55,895 nt of DNA from Salinarimonas sp. (GCA_020832565.1 JAFIEI010000023.1:1-55895); one strand, 5' to 3'. Positions 1-10,331 are shown, numbered from the stretch's first letter. Notes: a model not told the origin generated them from the sequence alone. Numbers and translations: made by a program.

Positions 1-3000
1 CGTGTGGTGCTCTTCCTTCTGGCCGTCATCCTGGCGCTGGGTACCTACGCCTATCAGGTGATCCCCAAGGAGGCGACGCCGGAAGTGCCGATTCCGGTGA
101 TCTACGTCACGACCGGGCTCGACGGCATTTCGCCGGAAGACGGCGAGCGGCTGCTCCTGATGCCGCTCGAAACCGAGCTCGGCACGATTGCCGGCCTGCG
201 CCAGATGCGCTCCCAGGCCAGCGAGGGCCGCGCCTCGGTGACGCTTGAATTCGAGCCGGGATTCGATGCTGAGGAAGCGCTCAATTCCGTGCGCCGCGCG
301 GTCGATCAGGTGCGCCCGGACCTGCCCTCGGATGCCAGTGAACCTTCCGTCAACGAGGTCAATACCGCGCTTTTCCCCGTGCTGACCGTGATCGTCTCCG
401 GCAATGCCCCCGAGCGCAGCCTCAACCGCGTCGCGGGCGATCTGCGCGATACGATCGAGGGGGTCGGCGGGGTGCTCGAGGTCGATATCACCGGGCGGCG
501 TGACGAACTCGTCGAGGTCTTGATCGATCCCACCATCTTCGAGACCTACCAGATCACCTTCGAGGAGCTGATCACGCAGATCGAGCGCAACAACCGCCTG
601 ATCGCCGCCGGCACCATCGAGACGCAGGCCGGGCGCGTCGTGCTCAAGGTGCCGGGGCTGATCGAGAACGAGGCGGATGTGCGCGACATGCCCGTGATCG
701 TGCGCGATCGCACCGTGGTGACCTTCGCCGATGTCGCCAATGTCCGGCGCAGTTTCGAGGATCCGCAAGGCTTTGCCCGGATCGACGGGCAGCCGGCGCT
801 GGCGCTCGAAGTCAAGAAGCGGGTTGCGGCCAACATCCTGGAAACGGTCGAGGGCGTGCGCGGGGCCGTCGATGCGATGGAAGCCGAGTGGCCGGGCAAT
901 GTCAGCGTGGACTACACCCTCGACATCTCGCAATTCGTCGACGAGATGCTGGGCGATCTCGAATCCAACGTCATCGCCGCGGTCATTCTCGTGATGATCG
1001 TGATCGTGGCGGCACTCGGCCTGCGCAACGCGCTGCTCGTCGGGCTCGCCATTCCCGGTGCCTTCCTCGGCGGCGTCGCTGCCCTGTGGATGATGGGCTA
1101 CACCATGAACGTGGTGGTGCTGTTTGCGCTCATCCTCGTCGTGGGCATGCTGGTCGACGGCGCCATCGTCACCACGGAACTGGCCGATCGCAAGCTGCAG
1201 CAGGGCGAGCCCGCGCGCGAGGCATACAAGGCCGCGGCCAAGCGCATGGCCTGGCCGATCATCGCCTCGACGGCGACGACGCTGAGTGTCTTCGTGCCGC
1301 TGCTCTTCTGGGGCGGGGTGGTCGGCGAATTCATGAAATACCTGCCGATTACGGTGCTCCTGACGCTCACCGCCTCGCTCGCCATGGCGCTGATCTTCAT
1401 CCCGGTCGCGGGCGGGCTGATCGGGCGGCGGCGGGCGCAGAGTGCCGCCGCGCAGGCGCAATTGCGCGAGGCGGAGACCGGCGATCCGCGTCGCATGCGC
1501 GGCGCTGCCGGGCTCTATATCCGCCTGCTCGAACGCGCGATCCGCCGTCCGGGGCTGACGCTGCTGCTCGCGACGGCGCTCCTGCTCGGGTCCTTCGCCG
1601 CCTATGGCAAGCTCGGTTCCGGCGTTTCGTTCTTTCCCGATATCGAGCCCGATTTCGCCCAGGTCCAGGTGCGTGCCCGCGACGATCTCTCCGTGCACGA
1701 GCGTGACGCGATGGTGCGGCGCGTGGAAGAGCGGCTGATCGCGATGGGCGAGATCGATAGCGTCATCGCCCGTTCCTTTGCCGATTCCCGCGATGATCCG
1801 GAATTGGTCGGCACGCTGCAGCTCGAACTGATCGACTGGGATGCCCGTCGTCCCGCCGCCGAGATCGCGCAGGATATCCGCGACATGACCGCCGACTTCC
1901 CCGGCATCGCCCTGCAGGTGCGGCTCATGGCGATGGGGCCGGGCGAGGGCAAGCCGGTGCGGCTGGAAATGCGCGCCGCCGATGCGCAGACGCGCGCGCA
2001 GGCGGTTGCGGCGGTGCGCTCCGAAATGGCGCGGCTGGGCGGTTTTACCGACGTCACCGATACCCTGCCGATCCCGGGGATCGAGTGGCGCATCAACGTC
2101 AACCGCTCGGAGGCTGCGCGTTTCGGCGCCGATGTCAGCATGCTGGGCCAGGCCGTACAGCTGCTCACGCAAGGGGTGACGATCGCCGATTTCCGGCCCG
2201 AAAGCGCCGATGACACGGTCGATATCCGCGTGCGCTTTCCCGCGGGCGATCGCACGCTCGAGGCGCTCCAGGGGCTGCGCGTGCCGACGCAGACGGGGCT
2301 CGTTCCGATCACTAATTTCGTCAGTTTCGAGCCGGCGCCGCGCACCGGCTCGATCCAGCGCCTAGACCAGCGCCGCATGGTCGCCGTCGAATCCGACGTC
2401 GCGCCCGGATTGCTCGTGGACGAGCGCATCGGCGCCCTGCGCGCCGCCCTCGAAGAAGCGGATCTGCCCGAGGCGGTGGAATGGTCGTTTGCCGGCGAGG
2501 CGCAGGATCAGGCGGAGGCACAGGAATTCCTCGCCAGCGCCTTCATCGCGGCGATCGCACTGATGTTCCTGATCCTCGTCACCCAGTTCAACAGCTTCCG
2601 CCAGGCCGTGATCGTGATGAGCGCGATCGTCTTTTCGATCGCGGGCGTCCTGATCGGGCTGATCGTCACCGGGCGGCCCTTCGGGATCGTGATGGGCGGG
2701 ATCGGGATCATCGCGCTTGCGGGAATCGTGGTGAACAACAACATCGTGCTGATCGACACCTACAATGTGCTGCGCCGCGAGGGCATGAGCGTCCACGACG
2801 CGATCCTGCGCACCGGCGCCCAGCGCCTGCGACCGGTGGTGCTGACATCGCTGACCACCGCACTCGGCCTGATGCCGATGGTGCTCGGAATGAATATCGA
2901 CTTCTTCCGGCGGATCATGGTCTTCGGCGCGCCGTCCACGCAATGGTGGACGGAATTGTCGAGCGCCATCGTCGGCGGGCTCACCGTCGCAACGGTGCTC

Positions 3001-3108
3001 ACATTGCTGCTGACACCCGCTATGCTGATGCTCGCGCATGGCCGGGAAACGGCACGCGTTGCGCCGTCACCGGCAGCGTCGGGGGATGCGGCCCACCAGC
3101 CCGCCTGA
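1..3108 (+). CDS. RND efflux permease, AcrB/MexB-like superfamily (5' end outside the window)
   Basis: This is an inner-membrane proton-driven efflux pump of the resistance-nodulation-division superfamily, which works with a periplasmic adaptor and an outer-membrane channel. The frame is open at base 1, and the first visible residues lie in transmembrane helix 1, so only some N-terminal residues are missing. The conserved IPKEATPEV segment follows helix 1. A central helix bundle contains GMLVDGAIV, the helix-4 position of the proton-relay acid; here it is D-G instead of the D-D of AcrB. A second bundle contains GIIALAGIVVNNNIVLID. Two large periplasmic loops separate them. About 1034 residues are visible, a full-length match to the family. 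The adaptor gene is probably just upstream, outside the window. The substrate cannot be deduced. It ends 5 bp before the convergent msrP stop. Confidence 0.93.
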   Translation, partial: RVVLFLLAVILALGTYAYQVIPKEATPEVPIPVIYVTTGLDGISPEDGERLLLMPLETELGTIAGLRQMRSQASEGRASVTLEFEPGFDAEEALNSVRRAVDQVRPDLPSDASEPSVNEVNTALFPVLTVIVSGNAPERSLNRVAGDLRDTIEGVGGVLEVDITGRRDELVEVLIDPTIFETYQITFEELITQIERNNRLIAAGTIETQAGRVVLKVPGLIENEADVRDMPVIVRDRTVVTFADVANVRRSFEDPQGFARIDGQPALALEVKKRVAANILETVEGVRGAVDAMEAEWPGNVSVDYTLDISQFVDEMLGDLESNVIAAVILVMIVIVAALGLRNALLVGLAIPGAFLGGVAALWMMGYTMNVVVLFALILVVGMLVDGAIVTTELADRKLQQGEPAREAYKAAAKRMAWPIIASTATTLSVFVPLLFWGGVVGEFMKYLPITVLLTLTASLAMALIFIPVAGGLIGRRRAQSAAAQAQLREAETGDPRRMRGAAGLYIRLLERAIRRPGLTLLLATALLLGSFAAYGKLGSGVSFFPDIEPDFAQVQVRARDDLSVHERDAMVRRVEERLIAMGEIDSVIARSFADSRDDPELVGTLQLELIDWDARRPAAEIAQDIRDMTADFPGIALQVRLMAMGPGEGKPVRLEMRAADAQTRAQAVAAVRSEMARLGGFTDVTDTLPIPGIEWRINVNRSEAARFGADVSMLGQAVQLLTQGVTIADFRPESADDTVDIRVRFPAGDRTLEALQGLRVPTQTGLVPITNFVSFEPAPRTGSIQRLDQRRMVAVESDVAPGLLVDERIGALRAALEEADLPEAVEWSFAGEAQDQAEAQEFLASAFIAAIALMFLILVTQFNSFRQAVIVMSAIVFSIAGVLIGLIVTGRPFGIVMGGIGIIALAGIVVNNNIVLIDTYNVLRREGMSVHDAILRTGAQRLRPVVLTSLTTALGLMPMVLGMNIDFFRRIMVFGAPSTQWWTELSSAIVGGLTVATVLTLLLTPAMLMLAHGRETARVAPSPAASGDAAHQPA

Positions 3109-3113
3109 CGGGT

Positions 3114-4088
3114 TCAGGCGAAGAGCCGCTCGTCCTCCAGCCCGTCATAGAGATGCGCGACCTCTTCGCCGTAGCCGTTATAGATCTGCGTGGGGATCTG
3201 CTCGTCCGTGCCGAGCATGCGCTCGCTGGCCTGGCTCCAGCGCGGATGCGGCACTTCCGGGTTCACATTGGCCCAGAATCCGTATTCGTGGCTGGCGAGC
3301 TCCTCCCAGAAGGAGACGGGGCGCTCCTCGGTGAAGCTGAGCCGCACGATCGACTTGATCGACTTGAAACCGTATTTCCACGGCACGATCAGCCGCAGCG
3401 GCGCGCCGAACTGGTTGGCCAGCGGCTGGCCGTAGACGCCGGTGACCATCATCGTCAGATCATGCGACGCTTCCTCGATGGTCAGCCCCTCCGTATAGGG
3501 CCATGGATACCAGGCCTGGCGCTGGCCGGACGCGATGGTGCTGTCCTCGAAAGTCTGCATCACCACGTATTTCGCCGAGGAGAGCGGTCGCGCCATGGCG
3601 ATCAGGTCGCGCATCGGGAAACCTGTCCAGGGCACCGCCATGGCCCAGGCCTCGACGCAGCGGAAGCGATACAGCCGCTCTTCGAGATCGACGCCGCGGA
3701 TCAGCGTGTCGATATCGAGCGTGCGCGGTTCCTCGACGAGCCCGTCGATCTCGATGCTCCAGGGCCGGATTTCGAGTGCGCGCGCTGCCGCCGCGACGCG
3801 CTTGGAAGAGCCGAATTCGTAGAAATTGTTGTAATTCGAGGCGACGCTCTCATCCGTGATCGCACGATCGATTGTGAAGCTCTCGTCGCGCGGGGCCGGG
3901 TAGAGATCATTGGTCGGGTCGTCCTCGCGCGCGACCGCATTGTCGCTGCAGGCGGCGAGGCCGGAGAATGCGGCGAGGCCGATTCCGCCCGCAGCGCCCT
4001 TCAGGAACCGCCGCCGGTTCCAGAAGACATGCTCCGGCGTCACCTGGCTTTCCGGGATCTCCCAGCTGCGTTTGTTTCTGATCAGCAT
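3114..4088 (-). CDS. msrP: protein-methionine-sulfoxide reductase catalytic subunit MsrP (YedY)
   Basis: MsrP is a periplasmic molybdopterin enzyme that reduces methionine sulfoxide in oxidised envelope proteins. This 324-residue protein has a twin-arginine Tat signal (RRRFLK at residues 25-30, then a hydrophobic run and a lipobox-like AAC). It also has the conserved RFRCVEAW segment, whose Cys144 should ligate molybdenum. I chose the internal ATG because GGAGGAG lies just upstream of it; the frame stays open for 19 more codons without a comparable site. MsrP normally takes electrons from the haem membrane protein MsrQ (YedZ). No msrQ is next to it: the downstream neighbour is the convergent RND pump gene. 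The upstream 220 bp are shared with the divergent photolyase gene. Confidence 0.93.
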   Translation of the reverse strand: MLIRNKRSWEIPESQVTPEHVFWNRRRFLKGAAGGIGLAAFSGLAACSDNAVAREDDPTNDLYPAPRDESFTIDRAITDESVASNYNNFYEFGSSKRVAAAARALEIRPWSIEIDGLVEEPRTLDIDTLIRGVDLEERLYRFRCVEAWAMAVPWTGFPMRDLIAMARPLSSAKYVVMQTFEDSTIASGQRQAWYPWPYTEGLTIEEASHDLTMMVTGVYGQPLANQFGAPLRLIVPWKYGFKSIKSIVRLSFTEERPVSFWEELASHEYGFWANVNPEVPHPRWSQASERMLGTDEQIPTQIYNGYGEEVAHLYDGLEDERLFA

Positions 4089-4308
4089 ACCGAACTCTCC
4101 TCCGCGCAACGATAGCGGGCATGTCTTCCGCAGCGTCAACGTCATTGATCGGAAGAAATGGAGCGCTTTGTGTCTTCTGGCAACGCCTGCAGCAGCGCAT
4201 TCAGCTTTGCCTCACGGGCTCGTGACCGGAACTGATCTTCGCCTGACGGCTGCACGTACAGATCAAGAGCGCGATTGAGCGGCAAACTGAATGGAAGCGG
4301 AGTGAGCG

Positions 4309-5904
4309 TTGGCGCGCGGCGGGTTACATGTCGTCTGGTTCAAGCGGGATCTGCGTCTGCATGACCATGCCGCGCTGGCCGATGCAGCGTTGGCGGCCAC
4401 CGAGCAGGGCGGGGCGGTGCTGCCGCTCTACATTGTCGAGCCGGATATGTGGGCGCAGCCCGATTATTCCGCCCGGCACTACGTCTTTCTCGCGGAGACT
4501 CTCGACAGCCTGCGCGACGATCTCGCCCGGCTCGGGCAGCCGCTGGTCGTGCGCATCGGCAATGCATGCGATGTCTTCTCCGCATTGGCCGCAAACCATG
4601 GCATCGCCTCCCTCTACGCGCATGAAGAGACCGGCAATGCCTGGACCTATATGCGTGACCGGGCGGTCGCGGCCTGGTGTCGCGAGCGTGGGATCGCCTT
4701 CCACGAGCGGCCCCAGAGCGGCGTGATCCGCCGGCTCGCCAGCCGCGACGGCTGGGGGCGAAGGCGCGAGGCTTTCATGCGCCGGCCTGTCCTTGGGGCG
4801 CCCCGGGCCCTGCCCGCGATACACGGTCTCGATCCTGGACATCTGCCCAGGCCGGGCGATCTCGGTCTCGCTGCCGACCCCTGCCCGCAGCGCCAGCGTG
4901 GCGGGCGCGCGGCAGCGCTCGCGCGGCTGACGAGTTTTCTGCACGAGCGCGGCGCGCCCTATCGCGCCGGCATGGCGAGCCCGGTCACGGCGTTCGAGGC
5001 ATGCTCGCGGATCTCGCCGCATCTCGCGCTCGGCGCCCTGTCGATGCGCGAGGCGGTGCAGGCGGCGGCGGTGAAGCGCCCGGCACACGAAGGAGACAAA
5101 CGCTGGCGCGGGTCGATCTCCTCCTTCGCCTCGCGGCTGAGCTGGCGCTGTCATTTCATGCAGAAGCTCGAATCCGAGCCTTCGATCGAGACGCGCCCCC
5201 TGCATCGCGCCTATGCGGGACTGCGTCCCGAAATGCCCGATCGGGACCGGCTCGTGGCCTGGGAACGCGGGGAGACCGGGCTACCCTTCGTGGATGCCTG
5301 CATGCGTGCGCTGATCGCCACCGGCTGGATGAATTTCCGCATGCGCGCCATGCTGATGGCGGTAGCAAGCTATCATCTGTGGCTCGACTGGCGGGCGCCC
5401 GGCCTGCATCTGGCGCGGCTGTTTACCGATTACGAGCCCGGTATCCACTGGCCGCAGGTGCAGATGCAATCGGGCACGACCGGCATCAACACGATCCGCA
5501 TCTATAACCCGGTGAAGCAGGGATACGATCAGGACCCGCAGGGGCGCTTCATCCGGAAATGGATTCCGGAGCTTGCGCAAGTGCCCGATCGCTTCATTCA
5601 CGAGCCCTGGCGCTGGGACGAGGCGGGGAGGGTGCTGGACCGGGCCTACCCCGCACCGATCATCGATCATGCCAAAGCCGCGCGACAGGCCCGCGACAAG
5701 GTCTGGGCCGTTCGCCGGGGACGCGGCTTCGGCAACGGCGCGGTACAGATCCAGGAGCGGCACGGCAGCCGCAAGAGCGGCCTGCCGGTCATGCGTGATG
5801 GAGCGCGCAAACCGCGCGGACGACCAGCAGCGAGCGGCGATCAGCTGGCGCTCGATTTCGGCGCACCGGATGTCGCCGTTTCCGACAACGGGGACGCCTC
5901 ATGA
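4309..5904 (+). CDS. cryptochrome/DNA photolyase family protein
   Basis: This is a 531-residue flavoprotein of the photolyase/cryptochrome superfamily. Photolyases repair UV-induced pyrimidine dimers in DNA with light; cryptochromes use the same fold for sensing. The N-terminal antenna domain starts with [16 protein letters not shown]. The C-terminal FAD-binding domain includes [20 protein letters not shown], then [16 protein letters not shown] and [16 protein letters not shown], which are typical of DNA-binding family members. The start is a TTG preceded by GGAG; an upstream in-frame ATG is closed off by a TGA four codons later. The stop overlaps the next gene as ATGA, so the two are translationally coupled. 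Exact subclass (CPD photolyase or another group) cannot be decided from reading alone. Confidence 0.88.
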   Translation: MARGGLHVVWFKRDLRLHDHAALADAALAATEQGGAVLPLYIVEPDMWAQPDYSARHYVFLAETLDSLRDDLARLGQPLVVRIGNACDVFSALAANHGIASLYAHEETGNAWTYMRDRAVAAWCRERGIAFHERPQSGVIRRLASRDGWGRRREAFMRRPVLGAPRALPAIHGLDPGHLPRPGDLGLAADPCPQRQRGGRAAALARLTSFLHERGAPYRAGMASPVTAFEACSRISPHLALGALSMREAVQAAAVKRPAHEGDKRWRGSISSFASRLSWRCHFMQKLESEPSIETRPLHRAYAGLRPEMPDRDRLVAWERGETGLPFVDACMRALIATGWMNFRMRAMLMAVASYHLWLDWRAPGLHLARLFTDYEPGIHWPQVQMQSGTTGINTIRIYNPVKQGYDQDPQGRFIRKWIPELAQVPDRFIHEPWRWDEAGRVLDRAYPAPIIDHAKAARQARDKVWAVRRGRGFGNGAVQIQERHGSRKSGLPVMRDGARKPRGRPAASGDQLALDFGAPDVAVSDNGDAS

Positions 5905-6092
5905 AGATGCGCCGCAAGGGCGATCTGCCACAAAAGACCTGTGCCGCCTGCGGGCGCCCCTTCGCCTGGCGCCGGAAGTGGGCGCGCGACTGGGAGAACG
6001 TGCGCTATTGCTCGCAAAGCTGCCGCAGCAAGGGGGCGAACGCGGAGCCGGTGGAGCGCCCTGCGCGGAATGGGCGCGTCGGGGGGCGCTGA
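5901..6092 (+). CDS. DUF2256 small zinc-ribbon-like protein
   Basis: This 63-residue basic protein has two cysteine pairs (CAACGRPF and YCSQSC) that should form a small zinc-binding knuckle; the pattern matches the DUF2256 family. The biochemical role of the family is unknown to me. It begins inside the stop codon of the photolyase gene (ATGA overlap), so the two are almost certainly co-translated. From memory, DUF2256 genes recur beside photolyase/cryptochrome genes, which suggests an accessory role in that protein's function. This link is inference. The final 15 or so residues are low complexity. Confidence 0.82.
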   Translation: MKMRRKGDLPQKTCAACGRPFAWRRKWARDWENVRYCSQSCRSKGANAEPVERPARNGRVGGR

Positions 6093-6376
6093 ATCTGTGG
6101 CGCGCGGGTCACACCTTGGATTCATCCTCAACAAGCCATTTTCGCGCAACCACCTCGCCCCGATTGCGCCATAAAGCGGCGCCATCTTGTGCTTGAAATA
6201 AAAGCGTGGAATATCAACGTCTTGCGCTGCGTTCGTGGCGCGGCTGCGGTTTCCGCAAATGGTTTGCGGGGCGAAGTTCCCGGGGCAGGCGTGACGGCTT
6301 GGGCGTGGTATCCCTCAAACGCTTTCTTTATGAAGGCGAACGATAAAAAGCCACATCCAGGGAGCAGAGGAAGGCG
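6093..6376. other. intergenic region before ilvD
   Basis: This 284-bp stretch lies between the DUF2256 gene and ilvD. A 63-codon frame starting near 6189 runs through it, but it has low-complexity content and I judge it non-coding. The segment around 6180-6215 is AT-richer than its surroundings and may hold the ilvD promoter. I did not find a leader peptide rich in branched-chain residues or a clear terminator. The ilvD ATG is preceded by a purine-rich GAGGAAGG site. Confidence 0.4.
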
Positions 6377-8107
6377 ATGAGCGAACGCACATACGACAAG
6401 AGCAAGCTGCCGAGCCGCCACGTGACGCAGGGGCCGGCGCGCGCGCCACACCGCTCCTATTATTATGCGATGGGTCTGACCGAAGAGCAGATCAATCAAC
6501 CCTTCGTCGGCGTCGCCACATGCTGGAACGAGGCCGCGCCCTGCAACATCGCGTTGATGCGCCAGGCCCAGGCCGTCAAGCACGGCGTCGCCCATGCCGG
6601 CGGCACGCCGCGTGAATTCTGCACCATCACCGTCACCGACGGCATCGCCATGGGTCACCAGGGCATGTATTCCTCGCTGCCCTCGCGCGACTGGATCGCC
6701 GACTCCGTCGAGCTGACCATGCGCGGCCACAGCTATGACGCCCTCGTCGGCCTTGCCGGCTGCGACAAGTCGCTGCCCGGAATGATGATGTCGATGGTGC
6801 GGCTGAACGTGCCCTCGATCTTCATCTATGGTGGTTCGATCCTGCCCGGCAACTTCCGCGGCCAGCCCGTAACGGTCCAGGACGTGTTCGAGGCCGTGGG
6901 TCGCCATTCCGTCGGCAACATGTCGGACGAGGATCTGGCCGAGCTCGAAAAGGTCGCCTGCCCCTCCGCCGGCGCCTGCGGCGCGCAGTTTACCGCCAAC
7001 ACGATGGCGACGGTCTCCGAGGCGATCGGCCTGGCATTGCCTTATTCCGCCGGCGCACCCGCTCCCTACGAGCTGCGCGACCGGTTCTGCATGACCGCCG
7101 GCGAGATGGTGATGGAGCTCATCGCCCGCAATATCCGCCCGCGTGACATCGTCACCCGCAAGGCTCTGGAAAATGCCGCGACCGTCGTCGCAGCGTCCGG
7201 CGGCTCGACTAATGCGGCGCTGCACCTGCCGGCGATCGCGCATGAATGCGGCATCGATTTCGATCTCTTCGACGTGGCCGAGATCTTCTACCGCACGCCC
7301 TATATCGCCGATCTCAAGCCCGGCGGGCGCTATGTCGCCAAGGACATGTTCGAGGCCGGCGGCATTCCGCTCCTGATGAAGACGCTGCTCGATCAAGGCT
7401 TCCTGCACGGCGACTGTCTCACCGTGACCGGGCGCACCATCGCCGAGAACATGGAATCGGTGAAGTGGAACCCGGATCAGGACGTGGTCCGCCCCGCCGA
7501 CAAGCCGATCACCAAGACCGGCGGTGTCGTCGGCCTCAAGGGGAACCTGGCCACGGACGGCGCCATCGTGAAGGTGGCCGGCATGGCCGCCGACAAGCAG
7601 GTCTTCAAGGGCCCGGCGCGCTGCTTCGACGGTGAGGAAGCCTGCTTCGAGGCGGTGAAGAACAAACAGTACAAGGAAGGCGAGGTTCTCGTCATCCGCT
7701 ACGAGGGGCCCAAGGGCGGCCCCGGCATGCGCGAGATGCTGTCGACGACGGCCGCGCTCTACGGACAGGGTATGGGGGACAAGGTCGCACTCATCACCGA
7801 TGGACGCTTCTCGGGCGCCACGCGCGGCTTCTGCATCGGCCATGTCGGCCCGGAAGCGGCAGTCGGCGGCCCGATCGGGCTCCTGAAAGATGGCGACATC
7901 ATCGAGATCGACGCCGTCGAAGGCCGGCTCGATGTCCATCTCTCGGATGAGGAACTCGAACGCCGCCGTGCCGAATGGAAGCCGCGCGAGACGAAATTCG
8001 CCTCGGGCGTGCTCTGGAAATTCGCGCAGGTGGTCGGTTCCGCCAAGAAAGGCGCGGTGACGCATCCAGGCGGTGCCGCGGAAAAGCAGTGCTATGCGGA
8101 TATCTAG
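6377..8107 (+). CDS. ilvD: dihydroxy-acid dehydratase IlvD
   Basis: IlvD dehydrates 2,3-dihydroxy-3-methylbutanoate and -pentanoate to the 2-keto acids in valine, isoleucine, leucine and pantothenate synthesis. The 576-residue length and start match the family. Iron-sulfur cluster cysteines are visible in [22 protein letters not shown] and [15 protein letters not shown]. The C-terminal [12 protein letters not shown] and [16 protein letters not shown] segments are family hallmarks. GAGGAAGG lies just upstream of the ATG. The last 14 nt overlap the start of the exoR-like gene in another frame, so the two are likely on one transcript. Assignment is secure at family level; a sugar-acid dehydratase paralogue is much less likely given the strong IlvD match. 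Confidence 0.96.
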   Translation: MSERTYDKSKLPSRHVTQGPARAPHRSYYYAMGLTEEQINQPFVGVATCWNEAAPCNIALMRQAQAVKHGVAHAGGTPREFCTITVTDGIAMGHQGMYSSLPSRDWIADSVELTMRGHSYDALVGLAGCDKSLPGMMMSMVRLNVPSIFIYGGSILPGNFRGQPVTVQDVFEAVGRHSVGNMSDEDLAELEKVACPSAGACGAQFTANTMATVSEAIGLALPYSAGAPAPYELRDRFCMTAGEMVMELIARNIRPRDIVTRKALENAATVVAASGGSTNAALHLPAIAHECGIDFDLFDVAEIFYRTPYIADLKPGGRYVAKDMFEAGGIPLLMKTLLDQGFLHGDCLTVTGRTIAENMESVKWNPDQDVVRPADKPITKTGGVVGLKGNLATDGAIVKVAGMAADKQVFKGPARCFDGEEACFEAVKNKQYKEGEVLVIRYEGPKGGPGMREMLSTTAALYGQGMGDKVALITDGRFSGATRGFCIGHVGPEAAVGGPIGLLKDGDIIEIDAVEGRLDVHLSDEELERRRAEWKPRETKFASGVLWKFAQVVGSAKKGAVTHPGGAAEKQCYADI

Positions 8108-8909
8108 AACGACGCTCGCCACGCTCTGCCTGCTCCTGTTCGGGGCAGGCCCCGCCTTCGCTCTCGACGGGCGCGGTTACGCCGCGCCCCTGCCGGAGGA
8201 TTCGCCTTTCGCATCGGTGCGCGAGGCCCTGCGGGAGGGCGTGCGTGAATATAATGCCGGCGACAAGACGGGGGCGGTCCGCGCCCTCGAATTCGCCGCC
8301 GGCAAGGGCCATACCCTCGCCTTGTGGAAGCTCGGCTCGATGTATGCTGCGGGCGACGGCGTGGCGCATGACGATCTCAAGGCGTTCGAATATTTCTCGC
8401 GCATCGTCGATTCCAACCACGATTCCTTCCCCGGATCGGCCGAAGCATCCGTCGTTTCCGCCGCCTTCGTGGCGCTCGGCCGGTATTTCCTCGACGGCAT
8501 TCCCGAGACCTATGTGCGCGCCGATGTGGGTCGTGCCTACGAAATGTTCCATTACGCGGCATCCTTCTTTGGCGATGCCAATGCCCAATACGCCATTGCC
8601 CGCCTGCATCTCGACGGAAAGGGTGTCCCCGAGGATGCGCGCACGGCTGCGCGCTGGTTCAACCTGGCGGCGGAAAAAGGGCATTATCCCGCCCAGGCCG
8701 TGCTCGGGCACATGCTCGTCAACGGCATCGGCGTTCCGCGCCAACGCTCGCAGGGGCTGATGTGGCTGACGCTCGCCCGCGACGCTGCCGATCCGGGCGG
8801 CGAAGCCTGGATCCACAATCTCTATGACGAGGCGGTGACAGAAGCGAGCGAGACCGAGCGCCGCTCGGCACTTGCCAATCTCGAGGAATTCCTGCGCCGC
8901 CAGCGCTGA
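8094..8909 (+). CDS. exoR: ExoR-like periplasmic Sel1-repeat protein
   Basis: This 271-residue exported protein has a clear signal peptide ([20 protein letters not shown], ending PAFA). It contains several Sel1-like repeats, for example [40 protein letters not shown] and [20 protein letters not shown]. Overall layout and length match rhizobial ExoR, a periplasmic inhibitor of the ExoS sensor kinase that represses exopolysaccharide synthesis and promotes motility. The ATG inside the ilvD 3' end is chosen because it places the signal peptide at the N terminus. No exoS/chvI genes are in the window. It could be another Sel1 protein, but the similarity to ExoR, including the spacing between repeats, is good. 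Confidence 0.72.
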   Translation: MRISRTTLATLCLLLFGAGPAFALDGRGYAAPLPEDSPFASVREALREGVREYNAGDKTGAVRALEFAAGKGHTLALWKLGSMYAAGDGVAHDDLKAFEYFSRIVDSNHDSFPGSAEASVVSAAFVALGRYFLDGIPETYVRADVGRAYEMFHYAASFFGDANAQYAIARLHLDGKGVPEDARTAARWFNLAAEKGHYPAQAVLGHMLVNGIGVPRQRSQGLMWLTLARDAADPGGEAWIHNLYDEAVTEASETERRSALANLEEFLRRQR

Positions 8910-8981
8910 TTGGCCGCCGCCTGCGGCTTGCGCTCGACCTCCCGCCTCGGATATGCCGAAGCGAGCAAGCGGGAGAAGCGC

Positions 8982-9593
8982 ATGAGTGATCAGCAAACGC
9001 CGGAATCCGAAATTCATTTCACCGGTGAAAGCCCGGAAACGCTCACCCTCCTGAAGACCCGCCGCTCGACCGGCGCACGCCTCCTCGGCGAGCCGGGGCC
9101 GGACCGTGCGCAACTCGAAGACATGCTCACCATCGCCGCGCGCGTGCCCGATCACGGCAAGCTCGCGCCCTGGCGCTTTGTGGTGATCGCGGGTGAGGCG
9201 CGTGCACGCCTCGGCGATGAAGCGGCTGCCATCATCAAGACCGATACCCCCGACGCGGATGAAGGGCAGGTCGAGAAGGCCCGCAACATCCTGCTGCGCG
9301 CGCCGGTCGTCGTCGCCGTCGTATCATCGGCGCGCTCACATCCCAAGATCCCGGAATGGGAGCAGGTGCTCTCCGCCGGCGCCGCCTGCCAGAACCTGAT
9401 CCTCGCCGCGACCGCCATGGGCTTTCGCGCCAACTGGATCACCGAGTGGATCGCCTTCGACCGGCGTTTCCTGGAAAAGCTCGGCCTTGCCGCCGACGAA
9501 CGTATCGCCGGCTTCGTGCATATCGGTTCGAGCGACGCGGTGCGCAGTCTGCGCGCACGGCCTGATCTCGGCGAAATCGTCACCTGGCTTTGA
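8982..9593 (+). CDS. nitroreductase family protein, YdjA-like
   Basis: This 203-residue FMN-dependent nitroreductase-fold protein most resembles the short YdjA-type subgroup. It has the N-terminal LLKTRRSTGA segment that binds the FMN phosphate, then VPDHGKLAPWRFVVI, and the C-terminal GAACQNLILAATAMGFRANW signature. The start is an ATG preceded by GGGAGAAG; an upstream in-frame ATG would add 24 unlikely residues. Family members transfer hydride from NAD(P)H to diverse electrophiles, so the physiological substrate is unknown. It follows the exoR-like gene by about 70 bp in the same direction and could be co-transcribed, but nothing links the functions. Confidence 0.87.
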   Translation: MSDQQTPESEIHFTGESPETLTLLKTRRSTGARLLGEPGPDRAQLEDMLTIAARVPDHGKLAPWRFVVIAGEARARLGDEAAAIIKTDTPDADEGQVEKARNILLRAPVVVAVVSSARSHPKIPEWEQVLSAGAACQNLILAATAMGFRANWITEWIAFDRRFLEKLGLAADERIAGFVHIGSSDAVRSLRARPDLGEIVTWL

Positions 9594-9704
9594 GGCTCTC
9601 GTGCAAAGGCCGTTTGCGCCTCGTGCCGGCGCGAAGCGGTTCCCCCGCGCGCCGGCCCGGTCTAGGCTGTCGCGCAGACAGCGTCCGAAGAAGGTTCGAA
9701 ACAG

Positions 9705-10331
9705 ATGTTCTATGAAGTGGCGAAGGGGCATGGCCTGCCCTACGATCCGTTCAAGGCGCTCGTGGTGCCCCGCCCGGTCGGCTGGGTGACGACGATGAGC
9801 GCCTCGGGCGCCATCAACCTGTCGCCCTATTCCTTCTTCAATGCGGTCTCCGACAAGCCGCACATGGTCTGCTTCTCCTCCGGCGGCTACAAGGATGCGA
9901 TCACCTTCGTGCAGGAGACGGGCGAGTTCGTCTGCAACATGGCGACCTACGACCTGCGCGATGCGATGAACGCCACCTCGGCACCGCTGCCGCGCGGCGA
10001 GAGCGAGTTCGACCATTCCGGCCTGACACAGGCGCCCTCGCGCCTCGTCAAGCCGCCCCGTGTCGCCGAGAGCCCCGTGGCGCTTGAGTGCAAGCTGCTG
10101 CGCGTGCTGCCGCTGGAGCCGCTGGAAGGGGAGGCGGCCTATATCATGGCGATCGGACAGGTGATCGGTATCCATATCGACGATGCCTTCATCCATGAGG
10201 GCATGGTCGATACCGCCGCGATGCAGCCGATCGCGCGAGCGGGCTACAAGGATTACTTCGTCGCCAACGAATCGACGAAATTCTCCATCGCCCGCCCGGC
10301 CGGTGGTGGCGATCTCAAACGCGTGACATGA
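9705..10331 (+). CDS. flavin reductase-like domain protein (FMN-binding split barrel)
   Basis: This 208-residue protein belongs to the flavin reductase-like (DIM6/NTAB) group. The fold begins with YDPFKALVVPRPVGWVTTMS and continues with NLSPYSFFNAVSDKPHMVCF, both typical of FMN-binding split barrels of this group. Such proteins either reduce free flavin for a partner monooxygenase or act as small flavoproteins of unknown substrate. Its 3' end overlaps the 3' end of the convergent CitE-like lyase gene by 17 bp. No partner monooxygenase is nearby. Confidence 0.85.
   Translation: MFYEVAKGHGLPYDPFKALVVPRPVGWVTTMSASGAINLSPYSFFNAVSDKPHMVCFSSGGYKDAITFVQETGEFVCNMATYDLRDAMNATSAPLPRGESEFDHSGLTQAPSRLVKPPRVAESPVALECKLLRVLPLEPLEGEAAYIMAIGQVIGIHIDDAFIHEGMVDTAAMQPIARAGYKDYFVANESTKFSIARPAGGGDLKRVT

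Noticed and set aside
6189-6380. 63-codon frame upstream of ilvD
   Set aside because: There is no ribosome-binding site, family resemblance or branched-chain-rich leader pattern that would make it a real gene or attenuator.
6128-8122. Long minus-strand open frame opposite ilvD
   Set aside because: It is antisense to a clearly recognised ilvD gene and its translation is His/Arg/Gly-rich without family resemblance, as expected for a shadow frame in a GC-rich gene.
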